DNA from: an uncultured Acetatifactor sp.
Lineage (GTDB): Bacteria > Bacillota > Clostridia > Lachnospirales > Lachnospiraceae
Direction of reading: 5' to 3'
DNA: 56,798 nucleotides
Assembly: GCA_910589035.1 (NCBI GenBank)
Contig: CAJUSI010000035.1
Span: 1 to 56,798, forward strand
Shown: positions 16,497 through 25,727 of the stretch, one piece after another
How positions within the stretch are numbered: position 1 is the stretch's first letter
Layout of the letters: every line of letters begins with the position of its first letter
Notes under the pieces: model-generated
Seen by the model: the letters and a program-made list of their open reading frames with translations, nothing else
Database searches by the model: none
What the model was told of the DNA's origin: nothing
Position numbers and translations under genes: made by a program

Positions 16497-17060
16497 TCAA
16501 AAGCATCCAGGGGCGCAACAGGCTTCGGGGCCGGAAGGCATATCCGTGGAAACGGCGGAGTTCGCCGCGTTCTTTGGACAGATGCGCTGGCAGGCAATCC
16601 TCGGGCTGCCGTCCTCCACATGGATGATGCCGCACTTGACAAAGCGATGCTTTTCCAGCAGATGCTGCATGATGAGATTGTCCGCATGGGTGTCGATTCT
16701 GATATTGGGGTGCAGAGATGCACAGAAAGCAAGACATGAGCCAAAGAGGCCTCTTACGGTGCCATTGCCGGCAAGCCGGTGGATGGTGCCGTAGGGGGCT
16801 TCATTCAGCCAATGCCCCTGTTCTATTCTGGCATAGGTAGGGTCATCGCCCATAATGAAAGAAAACACGCCGCAGATCCGCCCGCCCTCTTCCATTACAT
16901 AGCTTGCTTCGGCCTGGATATCCTGGGACAGCGCCGCGGCGGAGGGCCTGTCATCGCCCCATTGCAGGGGATTGCCGTTTTGCCGCATCTGTTCTCTCGC
17001 ATATGCGTATATTTGCTGAATCTCCGGGAAATCTTCCCATGTTGTCTTTCGGATTGTCAT
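16497..17060 (-). CDS. GNAT-family N-acetyltransferase
   Basis: 187 residues beginning MTIRKTTWEDFPEIQQIY. The acetyl-CoA site is modified: TIHRLAGNGTVRGLFGSCLA matches the GNAT motif-A turn, and IRIDTHADNLIMQHLLEKHRF is the typical motif-B region. Start at 17060 follows AAAGGGGAG. Substrate unknown. It is convergent with the M28 peptidase and is a single-gene unit. Confidence 0.85.
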   Translation of the reverse strand: MTIRKTTWEDFPEIQQIYAYAREQMRQNGNPLQWGDDRPSAAALSQDIQAEASYVMEEGGRICGVFSFIMGDDPTYARIEQGHWLNEAPYGTIHRLAGNGTVRGLFGSCLAFCASLHPNIRIDTHADNLIMQHLLEKHRFVKCGIIHVEDGSPRIACQRICPKNAANSAVSTDMPSGPEACCAPGCF

Positions 17061-17274
17061 TGTCGTCTCCCCTTTCCGGATTTATCCCTGCGGTGCTTCA
17101 AGATTGATTATACCTGCCCTGGCGTTTCGAATCAAGAGGTACCTTTTTTGAAAAGCGGAACGCAGTCTGTGCTGTCTTCATCAAAGCGGTTGACTCGGCT
17201 TCCAAAAGCGGATATACTTTATTTAGAAATGCTGCGGCAGGGGGAAATAAGGGTATTCCAAAAGGGTGGACAGT

Positions 17275-18978
17275 ATGGCGAGAACGGTCGGTATCGGGAA
17301 TCAGGATTTCGAGATCATCCGAAGCAGGAATTATTTCTATATAGACAAGACGGATTTTATAAAAGAATGGTGGGAGAGCGGCGACAACGTTACGTTGATT
17401 ACGCGCCCAAGGCGCTTTGGGAAGACGTTGAACATGAGTATGCTGGAAAAGTTTTTTTCCGTGGAGCATGCGGGAAAGGGAAGCCTTTTTGAAGGGCTGT
17501 CCATATGGCGGGAAAAAGAATACCGGGACCTGCAGGGCAGCTATCCGGTTCTGCTCCTCAGCTTTGCGCTTGTAAAGGAAAGCTCTTTTCCGGAAGCGAG
17601 GAAAAGTATCTGCCGGATTATTGAGGAGCAGTATAATAAGCATGATTTTCTCCTGGAGGGCGACCTTCTCAATTCCAAGGAAAAAGTATTTTACCAGAGG
17701 GTATCCGAAGAGATGTCGGACAGCATTGCCGCGGCGTCCCTGCGTTCTCTCTGCGATTTCCTTGGCAGGTATTATGGGAAAAGAGTGCTTCTTTTTCTGG
17801 ATGAATATGATACGCCCATGCAGGAGGCATATGTCAACGGCTATTGGGAAGAGATGGTGCTGTTTACCAGAAGTCTTTTTAATGCCGCGTTCAAAACAAA
17901 CCCATATCTGGAACGGGCAGTGATGACAGGCATCACCAGAATCAGCAGGGAGTCCATTTTTTCCGATCTGAATAATCTGGAAGTAGTGACGACCACGTCA
18001 GAAAAATATGCAGACTGCTTTGGATTTACAGAGGATGAAGTCTTTGCGGCGTTGGAGGAATTCGGCCTTTGGGACTTAAGAGAGAAGGTAAAGAGCTGGT
18101 ATGACGGATTTACATTTGGAAAGAGACGGGATATCTATAATCCATGGTCCATTATCAATTTCCTTGACAAAGGAAAGGTGGGGGCATACTGGGCCAATAC
18201 CAGCGCCAACAGCCTTGTGGGGAAGCTGATACGGGAAGGAAGTCCGGATGTGAAGAAAACCTTCGAACAGCTGATGCGGGGAGAAGCAATTCGGATGGAG
18301 ATCGACGAGCAGATTATTTATGACCAGTTATCCACAAGGAAAAACGCTGTCTGGAGCCTTCTGCTTGCCTGCGGCTATCTAAAGGTAAAGAATTTTTATG
18401 CATATGATACGGAATATGGAGAATGGAAGGAAGAATATGAACTGGAGTTGACGAATTTTGAAGTCCGGACTATGTTCCGCAGTATGGTGCGGGGATGGTT
18501 TGACGCGGCAGTGTCCGATTACAGCGATTTTATCAAAGGGTTGCTGAACGGTGATTTAAAGGCAATGAATCTATACATGAATCGTGTGGCTGCAGAAATG
18601 TTTGGCAGCTTCGATTCCGGGACGAAACCTTCCGAAAAGGCGCCAGAGCGTTTTTACCATGGATTTGTACTGGGACTGTTGGTAGAACTGGCGGATAAGT
18701 ATGTCATTACATCAAACCGCGAAAGTGGATTCGGCCGATATGATGTGATGCTGGAGCCAAGGAGTTTGCAGGGAGTCATGGAATATGATGCGATAATCAT
18801 AGAATTCAAAGTCCAGGAACAGGAGGAGAAGGAGCTTTCGGATACAGTACGGAATGCTCTGCGGCAGATAGAGGAGAAAAATTACCAGGCAAATCTGGCC
18901 GCGAAGGGAATTTCGGAAGACCGCATCCGAAAATACGGATTTGCGTTCTGCGGGAAAAAGGTCATGATTGGGAAGTGA
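17275..18978 (+). CDS. AAA-ATPase-like / PD-(D/E)XK (DUF1703) protein
   Basis: 567 residues. The N-terminal AAA part has the family opening GNQDFEIIRSRNYFYIDKT, a P-loop variant TRPRRFGKTLNMSML and Walker B VLLFLDEYDTPMQ. The C-terminus has a PD-(D/E)XK-type motif: RYDVMLEP with YDAIIIEFKVQ (~510-525). This architecture is abundant in gut Clostridia and Bacteroidetes; its role is unproven and mobile-element or defence functions have been proposed. ATG at 17275 preferred over GTG at 17266 because AGGGTGG then sits at normal spacing. Confidence 0.85.
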   Translation: MARTVGIGNQDFEIIRSRNYFYIDKTDFIKEWWESGDNVTLITRPRRFGKTLNMSMLEKFFSVEHAGKGSLFEGLSIWREKEYRDLQGSYPVLLLSFALVKESSFPEARKSICRIIEEQYNKHDFLLEGDLLNSKEKVFYQRVSEEMSDSIAAASLRSLCDFLGRYYGKRVLLFLDEYDTPMQEAYVNGYWEEMVLFTRSLFNAAFKTNPYLERAVMTGITRISRESIFSDLNNLEVVTTTSEKYADCFGFTEDEVFAALEEFGLWDLREKVKSWYDGFTFGKRRDIYNPWSIINFLDKGKVGAYWANTSANSLVGKLIREGSPDVKKTFEQLMRGEAIRMEIDEQIIYDQLSTRKNAVWSLLLACGYLKVKNFYAYDTEYGEWKEEYELELTNFEVRTMFRSMVRGWFDAAVSDYSDFIKGLLNGDLKAMNLYMNRVAAEMFGSFDSGTKPSEKAPERFYHGFVLGLLVELADKYVITSNRESGFGRYDVMLEPRSLQGVMEYDAIIIEFKVQEQEEKELSDTVRNALRQIEEKNYQANLAAKGISEDRIRKYGFAFCGKKVMIGK

Positions 18979-18988
18979 TATACAAATT

Positions 18989-19015
18989 GAGTAGGGGAAA
19001 GTCTTTCCCCTACTC
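18989..19015 (+). terminator. hairpin after the AAA/DUF1703 gene
   Basis: GAGTAGGGGAAAG (18989-19001) pairs with CTTTCCCCTACTC (19003-19015), 11 bp past the stop codon. It lacks a clear T-tract but the position and strength suit termination. Confidence 0.55.
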
Positions 19016-19078
19016 GCGCGCTGGGAACCCGTCGGCTTCTGCTGGTATTTTTCTTTTGGGAGCCCGTATGCATAAGGA

Positions 19079-19109
19079 ACAGCCTCCGTGAATCCATCAC
19101 GGAGGCTGT
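19079..19109 (-). terminator. hairpin at the end of the sigma/anti-sigma operon
   Basis: ACAGCCTCCGTGA (19079-19091) and TCACGGAGGCTGT (19097-19109) form a 13-bp stem with a 5-nt loop, 13 bp beyond the minus-strand stop; TTCCTTAT follows on that strand. Probable terminator for the two minus-strand genes. Confidence 0.6.
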
Positions 19110-19121
19110 CCGGCGTAATAC

Positions 19122-20186
19122 TCATCCGAAAAGCCTCTCCCAGAGGGAGCGGTCCAGCTCTATGGGAATCTCATAGAGGACTTCGTAGCTGTCGTCGAGA
19201 ACCTTGCCGTGGGAGTCGGATTTCTTGTGGCTGCGGGTGACCTTCAGGACCAGCCGGCCGTTCATTGCCGCCGGCTTTGTAAACCAATAACCGCCGGTAT
19301 CGCGGTCTGTATCAGGATAGACGCTGTAATCATTGCCCAGCTCATCGGACAGGAGGAAGGCATACTCATCGCCCAGGTGTCCGATGGTATCGCAATCAAT
19401 AAACAATGTCACATAGAGGGCGGACTCCCGGATCCTGTCCAGCCGGATGCTGTGCCCCTGGAATTCATAGGTTCTGCCGATCTCCCACTCTCTCCCCGGA
19501 AAGCATGCCTTCGGCGTAAAGCTGCCGGAGAAGCCCTCTCCGTCCCTGGCATAGAGCAGCCGGACGTTCAGTTCCCTGCCCACCAGATCCTGGCCCTTTA
19601 CGCCCTCCAGATCAATGCAGTAAAGCAGGGTCACCTCCATGGGATCTTCCTCCGCGCTGTCCGAATTGAGCTGCTGTGTATGCAGACTCTTCGTATATTC
19701 CGACTGGCAGATTACATGGTCCCCCTCCGTAATATAAAAGAACCAGGGCAGGAAATATGTGTGGAAAGAGCCGTCCCTGGCCTCCTCAAGGCCGCTCCAG
19801 TTGAAGGTATAGCTTAACAAAAGATGGTCCTCCTCCAAAACGGCGCTGTTCAGCGTTCCCGTCAGCCCTTCGCATTCCTGGGCATCGCCTATGGGAAGAG
19901 CATATTCCGACTGAATTTTATCGAAATTCTGGACAATAACATCCTGCTCATGGGCCAGATTGGTCAGGAAATGCCCGATGGCCGGAACCGCCGCCAGGCT
20001 GGCCATGCCGAAGAGCATTCCCAGAGCTGCGGCAAGGGCAATGGTAAACCGTATTTTCGGGCGTCTGCGCCTGCGGGCGGTCTGCAGCCGGGCCTCCATA
20101 TATTCCCGGATGTAGGACTCATCCACGTCCCCCATGGCATCCAGCAGAGCATCCCTTTTTTCGTTTCTCTCAGTTGTGCCGCTCAT
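19122..20186 (-). CDS. membrane anti-sigma-like protein (DUF4179 type)
   Basis: 354 residues. A cytoplasmic N-terminus (~1-45, with RRRRR just before the membrane) contains the short acidic helix DESYIREYMEARL expected to bind sigma; one membrane helix (ALAAALGMLFGMASLAAV) follows, then a ~280-residue beta-rich extracellular domain. This matches DUF4179-type anti-sigma factors of Clostridia. Its start overlaps the sigma stop by 4 bp (ATGA). It likely holds the ECF sigma inactive until an envelope signal arrives. Confidence 0.82.
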   Translation of the reverse strand: MSGTTERNEKRDALLDAMGDVDESYIREYMEARLQTARRRRRPKIRFTIALAAALGMLFGMASLAAVPAIGHFLTNLAHEQDVIVQNFDKIQSEYALPIGDAQECEGLTGTLNSAVLEEDHLLLSYTFNWSGLEEARDGSFHTYFLPWFFYITEGDHVICQSEYTKSLHTQQLNSDSAEEDPMEVTLLYCIDLEGVKGQDLVGRELNVRLLYARDGEGFSGSFTPKACFPGREWEIGRTYEFQGHSIRLDRIRESALYVTLFIDCDTIGHLGDEYAFLLSDELGNDYSVYPDTDRDTGGYWFTKPAAMNGRLVLKVTRSHKKSDSHGKVLDDSYEVLYEIPIELDRSLWERLFG

Positions 20187-20737
20187 AGAAACAGCCCCCT
20201 TTCTTCCAACTGCCTTTTCAGCTTCTTTCGCATCCTGGAAAGCCGGATATTGACGGCGTTCCTGCTGATTCCGTTGTGCTCCGCAAGGGATTCTATGGAC
20301 TCCAGGGCAAAATATCGGCCTATGAAGAGCAGCCTGTCCTCAGCGGATAGTTCTGCGAGAAAGCCGTTGATAGCTTCTCTCAGCAAGCCGGAATCCGCGT
20401 TTGAGGCGGCCGTGTCCGGGATACAGTCCTCAAGCTCGTCCAATGCCACCGTATAGACGCCCCCGCCCCGCTTTTTGGCTGTCAGGCGGCGGATCCGGTC
20501 GATGGAACGCCGCCTGGTCAAAACCATGGCGTAGGACGCAACGGATACGGGCTGCTTTGGGGGGATGGTATTCCAGATATCCAACAGGGCGTCGTTTACG
20601 CATTCCTCTGCATCCTGAGCCGTGGGAAGGAGCCGCCCCGCAAAACTCCGCAGCAGCCTGCCGTACCGCTGTGTAATTTCACCCAGAGCAGCTTCCCTGC
20701 GCTCCAGAAGCAGCTTGATGATTTCGGCATCCTCCAT
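20183..20737 (-). CDS. ECF-type RNA polymerase sigma factor
   Basis: 184 residues. Region 2: YGRLLRSFAGRLLPTAQDAE then ECVNDALLDIWNTIP, the -10 recognition helix. Region 4: LSAEDRLLFIGRYFALESIE, then LAEHNGISRNAVNIRLSRMR, the -35-binding helix-turn-helix. Translationally coupled to the anti-sigma gene. Start ATG at 20737 follows a GGAGGGAG site. Such sigma factors usually transcribe their own operon; 20738-21025 holds no gene and presumably carries that promoter. Confidence 0.9.
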   Translation of the reverse strand: MEDAEIIKLLLERREAALGEITQRYGRLLRSFAGRLLPTAQDAEECVNDALLDIWNTIPPKQPVSVASYAMVLTRRRSIDRIRRLTAKKRGGGVYTVALDELEDCIPDTAASNADSGLLREAINGFLAELSAEDRLLFIGRYFALESIESLAEHNGISRNAVNIRLSRMRKKLKRQLEERGLFL

Positions 20738-21025
20738 ACACTCTCCCTCCTCTTACTCCAACTGTTTTTTCTCGTTCGAGTACTTTATTTTAAGTAAAAT
20801 GGCCGGAACCGGAACTGTAATCGGTACAGTATAAGCGCTTTTGTCCGGTATGCTATTGCAGAATCCAGTTTTATGTCGTATGTTCTTCAGTCAAATATTC
20901 GTTGAGCTGGAATCCCTGTCGGCTCCGCCCTGCAGGCGCATTGATTCAATAGCATGCTCTGATTATGGCTTCTGTCAGATATATCGCAAAAAAGGTTCGA
21001 TACTTTCAGGAAAAAGGAAAAATTT

Positions 21026-22978
21026 TTAAATTCCGTCCGGCAGCACATTCCGTTTCAGGCTGGTGTAGGCCAGCAGGATATAGACGGCATAGACCAGGAA
21101 GAAGATGCCAAGTGCGATTCCCGCAATGGCGGCGGGACTGTGGACCCCAACCATCACGCCCGGCTCCGGCAATTTCGCCAGATTCAGAAGGAAGGGCACT
21201 CCCATAAGCACCGGAGGGATTGCCGGCATGGCGTAATAGATGGCGAACTGCCGCCTCAGGGCTCCCGCCATCTCCCGGCGGTCCATTCCCAGCTTCCGGA
21301 GCAGGGCGAACTGCCGGCGGTAGCGCTCCGACTCGGCAAGCTGCTGGATGGTGAGAATGGTGGCTGCGGTCATGGTCAGGGCCAGCGCCAGATAATACAG
21401 GGGAAAGACCGTGAGGGCGGTTTGGGCCGCCACCTCCGCCTTCTCGTTGGCCCTGGTATGGATGGCGTCCCAGCCCATGGGGTTGGTGCGGCTCTCGCTT
21501 TGATTGATGGCGCTCAGGGCCTGATACTGCTCTTCGCTGACCGGATTCACCGTCTTTGCCGCATAGGCCTGATGATGGACGGGCTGATTTATGACCGCCT
21601 CGTCCGGCACCACCAGAAGGTAACGGTTGCCGTTTCCCGTGGAATATTGCTGCAAGAAATGCTCGGTGCGGATGCCGCCGGGAGTCAGGGCGACGCCTCC
21701 CATGGTAAGTGTCCGGTCATACTGCCGCAGAGCTTTTTCCAGATAGTTTATGCAGTGAATGAGATACTGCCCGGGCTCCGGCCGCGCCTCCGGGTAGCCC
21801 GCAATGGCGCGCAGGGCGGCGTAATCGCTGTATTTCATTACCATATCCTGCTCGATACCGTAATGATAGAATTTCACATTAAGATCCAGATAGTCGATGA
21901 TATCGGTATCCACGCCGCAGTAAACCGGATACAGCAGGGAGTCCTCCACGGGAATATTGTCTTCCACATACTCCAGATAAGGCTCAAAGCTCTGCTGTTC
22001 GTCGTCGATCCCGATAAAAAGGTCGAAACAGGCGTTGGGGGCCGAACGGCCCTGGTAGAGCCCCTGGAAAACCAGCCCCGTGCCCTCGGATATGAGGGTG
22101 GCGGTAAAAATCAGGGAGACAGTGGCCATGAGGATTCCCATGGTGGCCAGCTTGGCGGTCAGGCTGCGGAAGACGAGGAGATTCTGCCCCCGGTATTTTC
22201 GTGCGGGATTTCTGTCAAAAAAGGCTGGAACCCCGGAGGCGAAGCTGAGGAAAAAGCCGTATAGAAAGAGGATAATACATCCTGCGCCTGCAAGGCCCAG
22301 GGACAGATTGCCTGCCATCAGCAGAGCGGTGCCCAAAACGCCCAATAGAATGGAGGCAATGAAGATCAAGCGCCGTTTTCTGCCGGTGCGAACCGCCTTT
22401 TCCTCGTTGCGCCTGTCCAGATAGAGAAGGTCATGGATGTTCGCCTTGCGGATATATTTGCGGCTTTTCCGCAGGGCGTACAGGTAGATCAGGAGGAAGT
22501 AAAGGGCTGTCAGTCCCGTTGCCGGCAGGGAGAATCCGAAGGAAAAGCGGTAAGCCATGCCGAACAGCGTCAGCACGATGGCCCGGAACGCCTGATAGAG
22601 CATGCCGCCCAGAAGGATCCCCAGAACCAGGGCGCAGCCGCCCACGGCCAGATTTTCCAGGAAGAACAGCCGGGCTACCTGCCGGCTTTCCAGACCGATG
22701 AGCAGATAAGTGCCCAGCTCCCGGCTGCGGCGGGAGAGCATGAACCTGGTAGAATAGGACACCAGCCAGCCGAAGACGCATACCACCACCGCGCTGGCCA
22801 GCACGATCACCAGGGGAAGCGTGGCCATGCTCTGAGACAGGGCCCGGATCTCCGTGGAAAATACCAGCCCGTTGAAGGCGTAAAGCAGGGCGGCGGCCAG
22901 CACCACGGTGACGAAATAGACCAGATAATCCCGGGCCTGCCGGCGGGCGTTGCGAAGAGAGAGTTTAGATAACGTCAC
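21026..22978 (-). CDS. BceB-like ABC transporter permease (FtsX family)
   Basis: About 650 residues, matching the ~646 of BceB. Ten membrane helices (for example LVYFVTVVLAAALLYAFNGL first), FtsX blocks near helices 2-4 and 8-10, and a large extracellular domain between helices 7 and 8 (~290-490), the bacitracin/lantibiotic-sensing region in BceB. GTG at 22978 is preferred (GGGAGGTG upstream); a longer frame to 23125 is antisense-like. It overlaps the ATPase gene by 14 bp. Likely role: antimicrobial-peptide detoxification and sensing. Confidence 0.88.
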   Translation of the reverse strand: MTLSKLSLRNARRQARDYLVYFVTVVLAAALLYAFNGLVFSTEIRALSQSMATLPLVIVLASAVVVCVFGWLVSYSTRFMLSRRSRELGTYLLIGLESRQVARLFFLENLAVGGCALVLGILLGGMLYQAFRAIVLTLFGMAYRFSFGFSLPATGLTALYFLLIYLYALRKSRKYIRKANIHDLLYLDRRNEEKAVRTGRKRRLIFIASILLGVLGTALLMAGNLSLGLAGAGCIILFLYGFFLSFASGVPAFFDRNPARKYRGQNLLVFRSLTAKLATMGILMATVSLIFTATLISEGTGLVFQGLYQGRSAPNACFDLFIGIDDEQQSFEPYLEYVEDNIPVEDSLLYPVYCGVDTDIIDYLDLNVKFYHYGIEQDMVMKYSDYAALRAIAGYPEARPEPGQYLIHCINYLEKALRQYDRTLTMGGVALTPGGIRTEHFLQQYSTGNGNRYLLVVPDEAVINQPVHHQAYAAKTVNPVSEEQYQALSAINQSESRTNPMGWDAIHTRANEKAEVAAQTALTVFPLYYLALALTMTAATILTIQQLAESERYRRQFALLRKLGMDRREMAGALRRQFAIYYAMPAIPPVLMGVPFLLNLAKLPEPGVMVGVHSPAAIAGIALGIFFLVYAVYILLAYTSLKRNVLPDGI

Positions 22979-23723
22979 TGATATCACCTCCCAACACGGC
23001 CAGTACATCCAGAATTTCATGATAGAATACCGCCCGGCTCCGGCCGCCCCTGAGCAGTTCGTTGAAAACCCTGCCGTCCTTGAGAAAGAGCACCCGTCCG
23101 GCGTAGCCGGCGCTGTAAGCGTCATGAGTGACCATCAGGATGGTGGCGCCCATGTCCCGGTTCATGGCGGTCATGATTTCCAGCAGATTTTTGGATGCTT
23201 TGGAATCCAGGGCCCCGGTGGGCTCGTCGGCCAGAAGAAGAGTCTGCCCGGCGATCATGGCCCGGGCGCAGGCCGCCCGCTGCTTCTGCCCGCCGGATAC
23301 CTGCCATGGGAATTTCCCCAGAATATCGCTGATTCCCAGCTTTCCGGCGGTCTCCTCCACCCGGCGCTGTACCCTGCGGGGGTCTTCATGATTCAGAGCC
23401 AGCGCCAGCCCGATGTTCTCCTCGATGGTCAGGGTATCCAGCAGATTAAAGTCCTGGAACACAAATCCAAGGCGCTCCCGGCGGAACTTCGCCAGCTCCG
23501 TCTCGGACAGTTCGGTTATGCTGACTCCGTCCAGCAGGATGCTCCCTGCGCTGATGGAATCGATGGTGGAGATACAGTTGAGCAGGGTGGTCTTGCCGCT
23601 GCCCGACGCCCCCATGATCGCCACAAACTCCCCGTCCTCCACTTCGAAACTCACCCGGTCCAGGGCTTTTGTGACATGATTCCCGCTTCCGTAATATTTT
23701 TCGATATTTTGTACCTGCAGCAT
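22965..23723 (-). CDS. BceA-like ABC transporter ATP-binding protein
   Basis: 252 residues. Walker A GASGSGKTT, Q-loop VFQDFNLLDTLTIEENI (the MacB/BceA-typical form), signature VSGGQKQRAACARAM, Walker B LLLADEPTGALD, switch TILMVTHD. Start MLQVQNIEKYYG at 23723. Partner of the adjacent FtsX permease. The two-component system that normally sits upstream is mostly deleted (only a kinase tail remains), so control of this pair is unclear; a palindromic element lies 38-76 bp upstream. Confidence 0.9.
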   Translation of the reverse strand: MLQVQNIEKYYGSGNHVTKALDRVSFEVEDGEFVAIMGASGSGKTTLLNCISTIDSISAGSILLDGVSITELSETELAKFRRERLGFVFQDFNLLDTLTIEENIGLALALNHEDPRRVQRRVEETAGKLGISDILGKFPWQVSGGQKQRAACARAMIAGQTLLLADEPTGALDSKASKNLLEIMTAMNRDMGATILMVTHDAYSAGYAGRVLFLKDGRVFNELLRGGRSRAVFYHEILDVLAVLGGDISDVI

Positions 23724-23760
23724 TTGTTTACCTCCTATTCCAGTTCCGTCTCTGCACTAC

Positions 23761-23799
23761 GGTGCCCTTATAGGGGAATGAAATTTCATTCCGGGCACC
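23761..23799 (-). promoter_or_regulatory. nested palindrome upstream of the BceAB-like operon
   Basis: GGTGCCC (23761-23767) pairs with GGGCACC (23793-23799), enclosing the perfect palindrome GGAATGAAATTTCATTCC (23775-23792). Either an operator or a terminator of the former kinase gene. The rest of 23800-24076 shows only degenerate CTTTYGGATGMCAG-like repeats and no gene. Confidence 0.5.
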
Positions 23800-24076
23800 T
23801 TCGTTCCGAGACTGTTACAAAATTTCCTATTGACATTTCTTAGCTGGACTCTTTTTCAGATAATAGCCTGTTCCTTTTGGATGACAGTCTATTTCTTTCG
23901 GATGCCAGCTTTCTCTTACCGGCTGATGGTTTTCCCTTTCAGTCAATAGTTCCCTGCTGAATTGACCGCATCAAGGGTGTGCACCATATGCTTTACATTT
24001 TATATCGGGAGGGCGGCAGATGGTATCGAATTGATATGGAGTTTGCTTACATTTTTGTAAGATTGGAAAGAAGCAT

Positions 24077-24490
24077 TCACATATTCGGAAATTCTTTGGC
24101 GGGAAAGGCCAGGATTGCCTCGGTTCCCGAGCCTTCTTCTTCAGAGGTAATGCGCAGATCCAGCTCCAGGAAGACGGCCAGCTTTTTGCACAGATACAGC
24201 CCCATTCCGGTGGAACCGCCCCGGGTGCGTCCGTTGGTGCCGGTGTAGCCCCGCTGGTAGACGCGGGGAAGTTTGTGGGCCGGTATGCCGATGCCGTTAT
24301 TCCGGACGCTCAGCAGGATCTGCTTTCCCAGGGGTCTGGCAGATATGGTGATGACCGGATCCTCCCTCCGGTAGCGGGCGGCGTTCTGGAGAAGCTGCCC
24401 CAGGATGAATTCGGCCCATTTTTCATCGGTGTGGACAGAACGGTTTAACCCTTCCGTTTCCACCCGGACCCCGTTTTGGATTGATTTTTT
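24077..24490 (-). pseudogene. C-terminal fragment of a BceS-like sensor histidine kinase
   Basis: About 135 residues hold only the HATPase domain: HTDEKWAEFILGQLLQNAAR (N-box), VRNNGIGIPAHKLPRVYQRG (G1/F-box) and RGGSTGMGLYLCKKL (G2-box). The sensor, DHp domain with its histidine, and the response-regulator gene are missing; an in-frame TGA precedes the fragment at about 24492. The spacing to the BceAB-like operon shows it was the cognate kinase. Truncation point is close to 24490. Confidence 0.8.
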
Positions 24491-24587
24491 TCATATGGTA
24501 TTCTCTCGTCCCTCTTTACCGCGGATTATGTCCGCAACCTGTCCGTTTCCTCAGGCTTGTTTTCGCCTGAGCCTGATTCCAGGCCTC

Positions 24588-24652
24588 AGGCGCTTAACAA
24601 CGAAATCTTGCACAAAATGGCAAAAATTTGGTTCCGGTTTATCCGGGTTAGG
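24588..24652 (-). repeat. dispersed repeat, copy A
   Basis: Read on the minus strand, this ~65-bp segment begins CCTAACCCGGATAAACCGGA and ends TTAAGCGCCTG; a ~80% identical copy occurs at 32933-33002 on the plus strand. It lies in the non-coding gap 24491-24917 after the truncated kinase. Nearby CTCAGGC/GCCTGAG (24550-24570) can form a small hairpin. Confidence 0.6.
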
Positions 24653-24805
24653 ATTTGGGCGGAAAGGCACAGGCGCATACAGATGCATTTGCCTTCTCCC
24701 TGAGTGTATTTTACCACAGCAGAATAATGCGATCAACAGCAGACTTTATCCTGCATATTTTTTGTAATCATATTTGTTTTGGCCCAAAACTGCATATAAT
24801 ATAGC

Positions 24806-24836
24806 TTACCGGAAGCACTCTCTTCGCTTCCGGTAA
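24806..24836. terminator. hairpin beyond the metallophosphoesterase gene
   Basis: TTACCGGAAGC (24806-24816) and GCTTCCGGTAA (24826-24836) make an 11-bp stem with a 9-nt loop, 80 bp past the minus-strand stop. Weak T-richness follows, so termination is likely but not certain. Confidence 0.55.
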
Positions 24837-24917
24837 AAGGTGTGCTCTTTGCGCCGTATTCGATTAATGGAAGCTACATTTGCTTCCTGCTAATATGGTT
24901 TCCATGTTTTTTAATCT

Positions 24918-25727
24918 TTATGGCAATATTTTTACGGGACCGGAGATGACTTCCCTGGCTACATACAGAACACTGTCAGGCCGGGCGTCCATGGTCCATT
25001 TGACCAGGGTCATTTCCCCGCATTGGATTTCGATGCAGGTAATGCAGCGGGGATGGACACAGCTGCCCGTATTATAATAGTAAGAAGGCTCCTCCGGAAG
25101 CACAGGGCGGTGGGTATGCCCTGTGACCAGAATGTGATGGCTGGATTCGGCCCAGCTGCGCAGGCTTTCCTCGCATTTTTCCTTTACTTCATAATTCTTG
25201 GCGGCGCTGGTGGGGTCCAGGAAACCAAGATTTTCCAGAGGGCTCCAGAAATACCGGACCAGAAAGCGTGCCAGGGGCCAGAGGGTGGAATTGAGGAAGC
25301 TGGCCTGGTGGCCGTGGGTCAGGTACAGGGATTTCTCCGGCATGGACGGGGACTGCAGAATCAGAGCCTCCAGGAAGGCGGGATTCTTTTTCCGGACGAT
25401 ATTGTGATTACCGTAGAGAAGGTACAGCCTGCCTCTTTCCTCAAAGCGTGCAAAGAGGCAGTAGACATCCTCATGGATCTCGGTGATATTGCGCAGCTTC
25501 CGATTTTCCCACAGTTCTTCCCCATCTCCCAGTTCGATATAGGTGAAGCCGTTCCGATAATAATGATTCAATGCCGCATAGTACAGGTGTTGATTTTTCA
25601 GAAAATTATCGGAGGAGGTGCCCACTCCCCTGTGGCAGTCGCTTATGAGAACATATTTGGAGCATTTGCGAAAAGGCAGAACCGGAGCCTGGGAGAAAGC
25701 CCGGTTCAGCCGTCTGGAGGTACTCAT
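24918..25727 (-). CDS. calcineurin-like metallophosphoesterase
   Basis: 269 residues from MSTSRRLNRAF. All metal-ligand motifs are present in order: D-x-H in LISDCHRG, GDGEELW (GD), YGNHN (GNH), THGH and VTGHTHRP. No signal peptide. Start overlaps the upstream DUF4474 stop by 4 bp (ATGA), so the two proteins are coupled. It is of the UDP-diacylglucosamine/serine-threonine phosphatase fold, but the substrate cannot be deduced. Start chosen by GGAGAAGAAG; a longer frame to 25760 lies in the repeat tail of the preceding gene. Confidence 0.85.
   Translation of the reverse strand: MSTSRRLNRAFSQAPVLPFRKCSKYVLISDCHRGVGTSSDNFLKNQHLYYAALNHYYRNGFTYIELGDGEELWENRKLRNITEIHEDVYCLFARFEERGRLYLLYGNHNIVRKKNPAFLEALILQSPSMPEKSLYLTHGHQASFLNSTLWPLARFLVRYFWSPLENLGFLDPTSAAKNYEVKEKCEESLRSWAESSHHILVTGHTHRPVLPEEPSYYYNTGSCVHPRCITCIEIQCGEMTLVKWTMDARPDSVLYVAREVISGPVKILP

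Noticed and set aside
15076..16737. 553-codon open frame on the minus strand across the M28 peptidase gene
   Set aside because: It is antisense to a well-supported enzyme on the plus strand; composition is Leu/Arg/His-rich without motifs.
21140..22264. 374-codon plus-strand frame across the BceB-like gene
   Set aside because: Antisense shadow with no ribosome binding site or recognisable motif.
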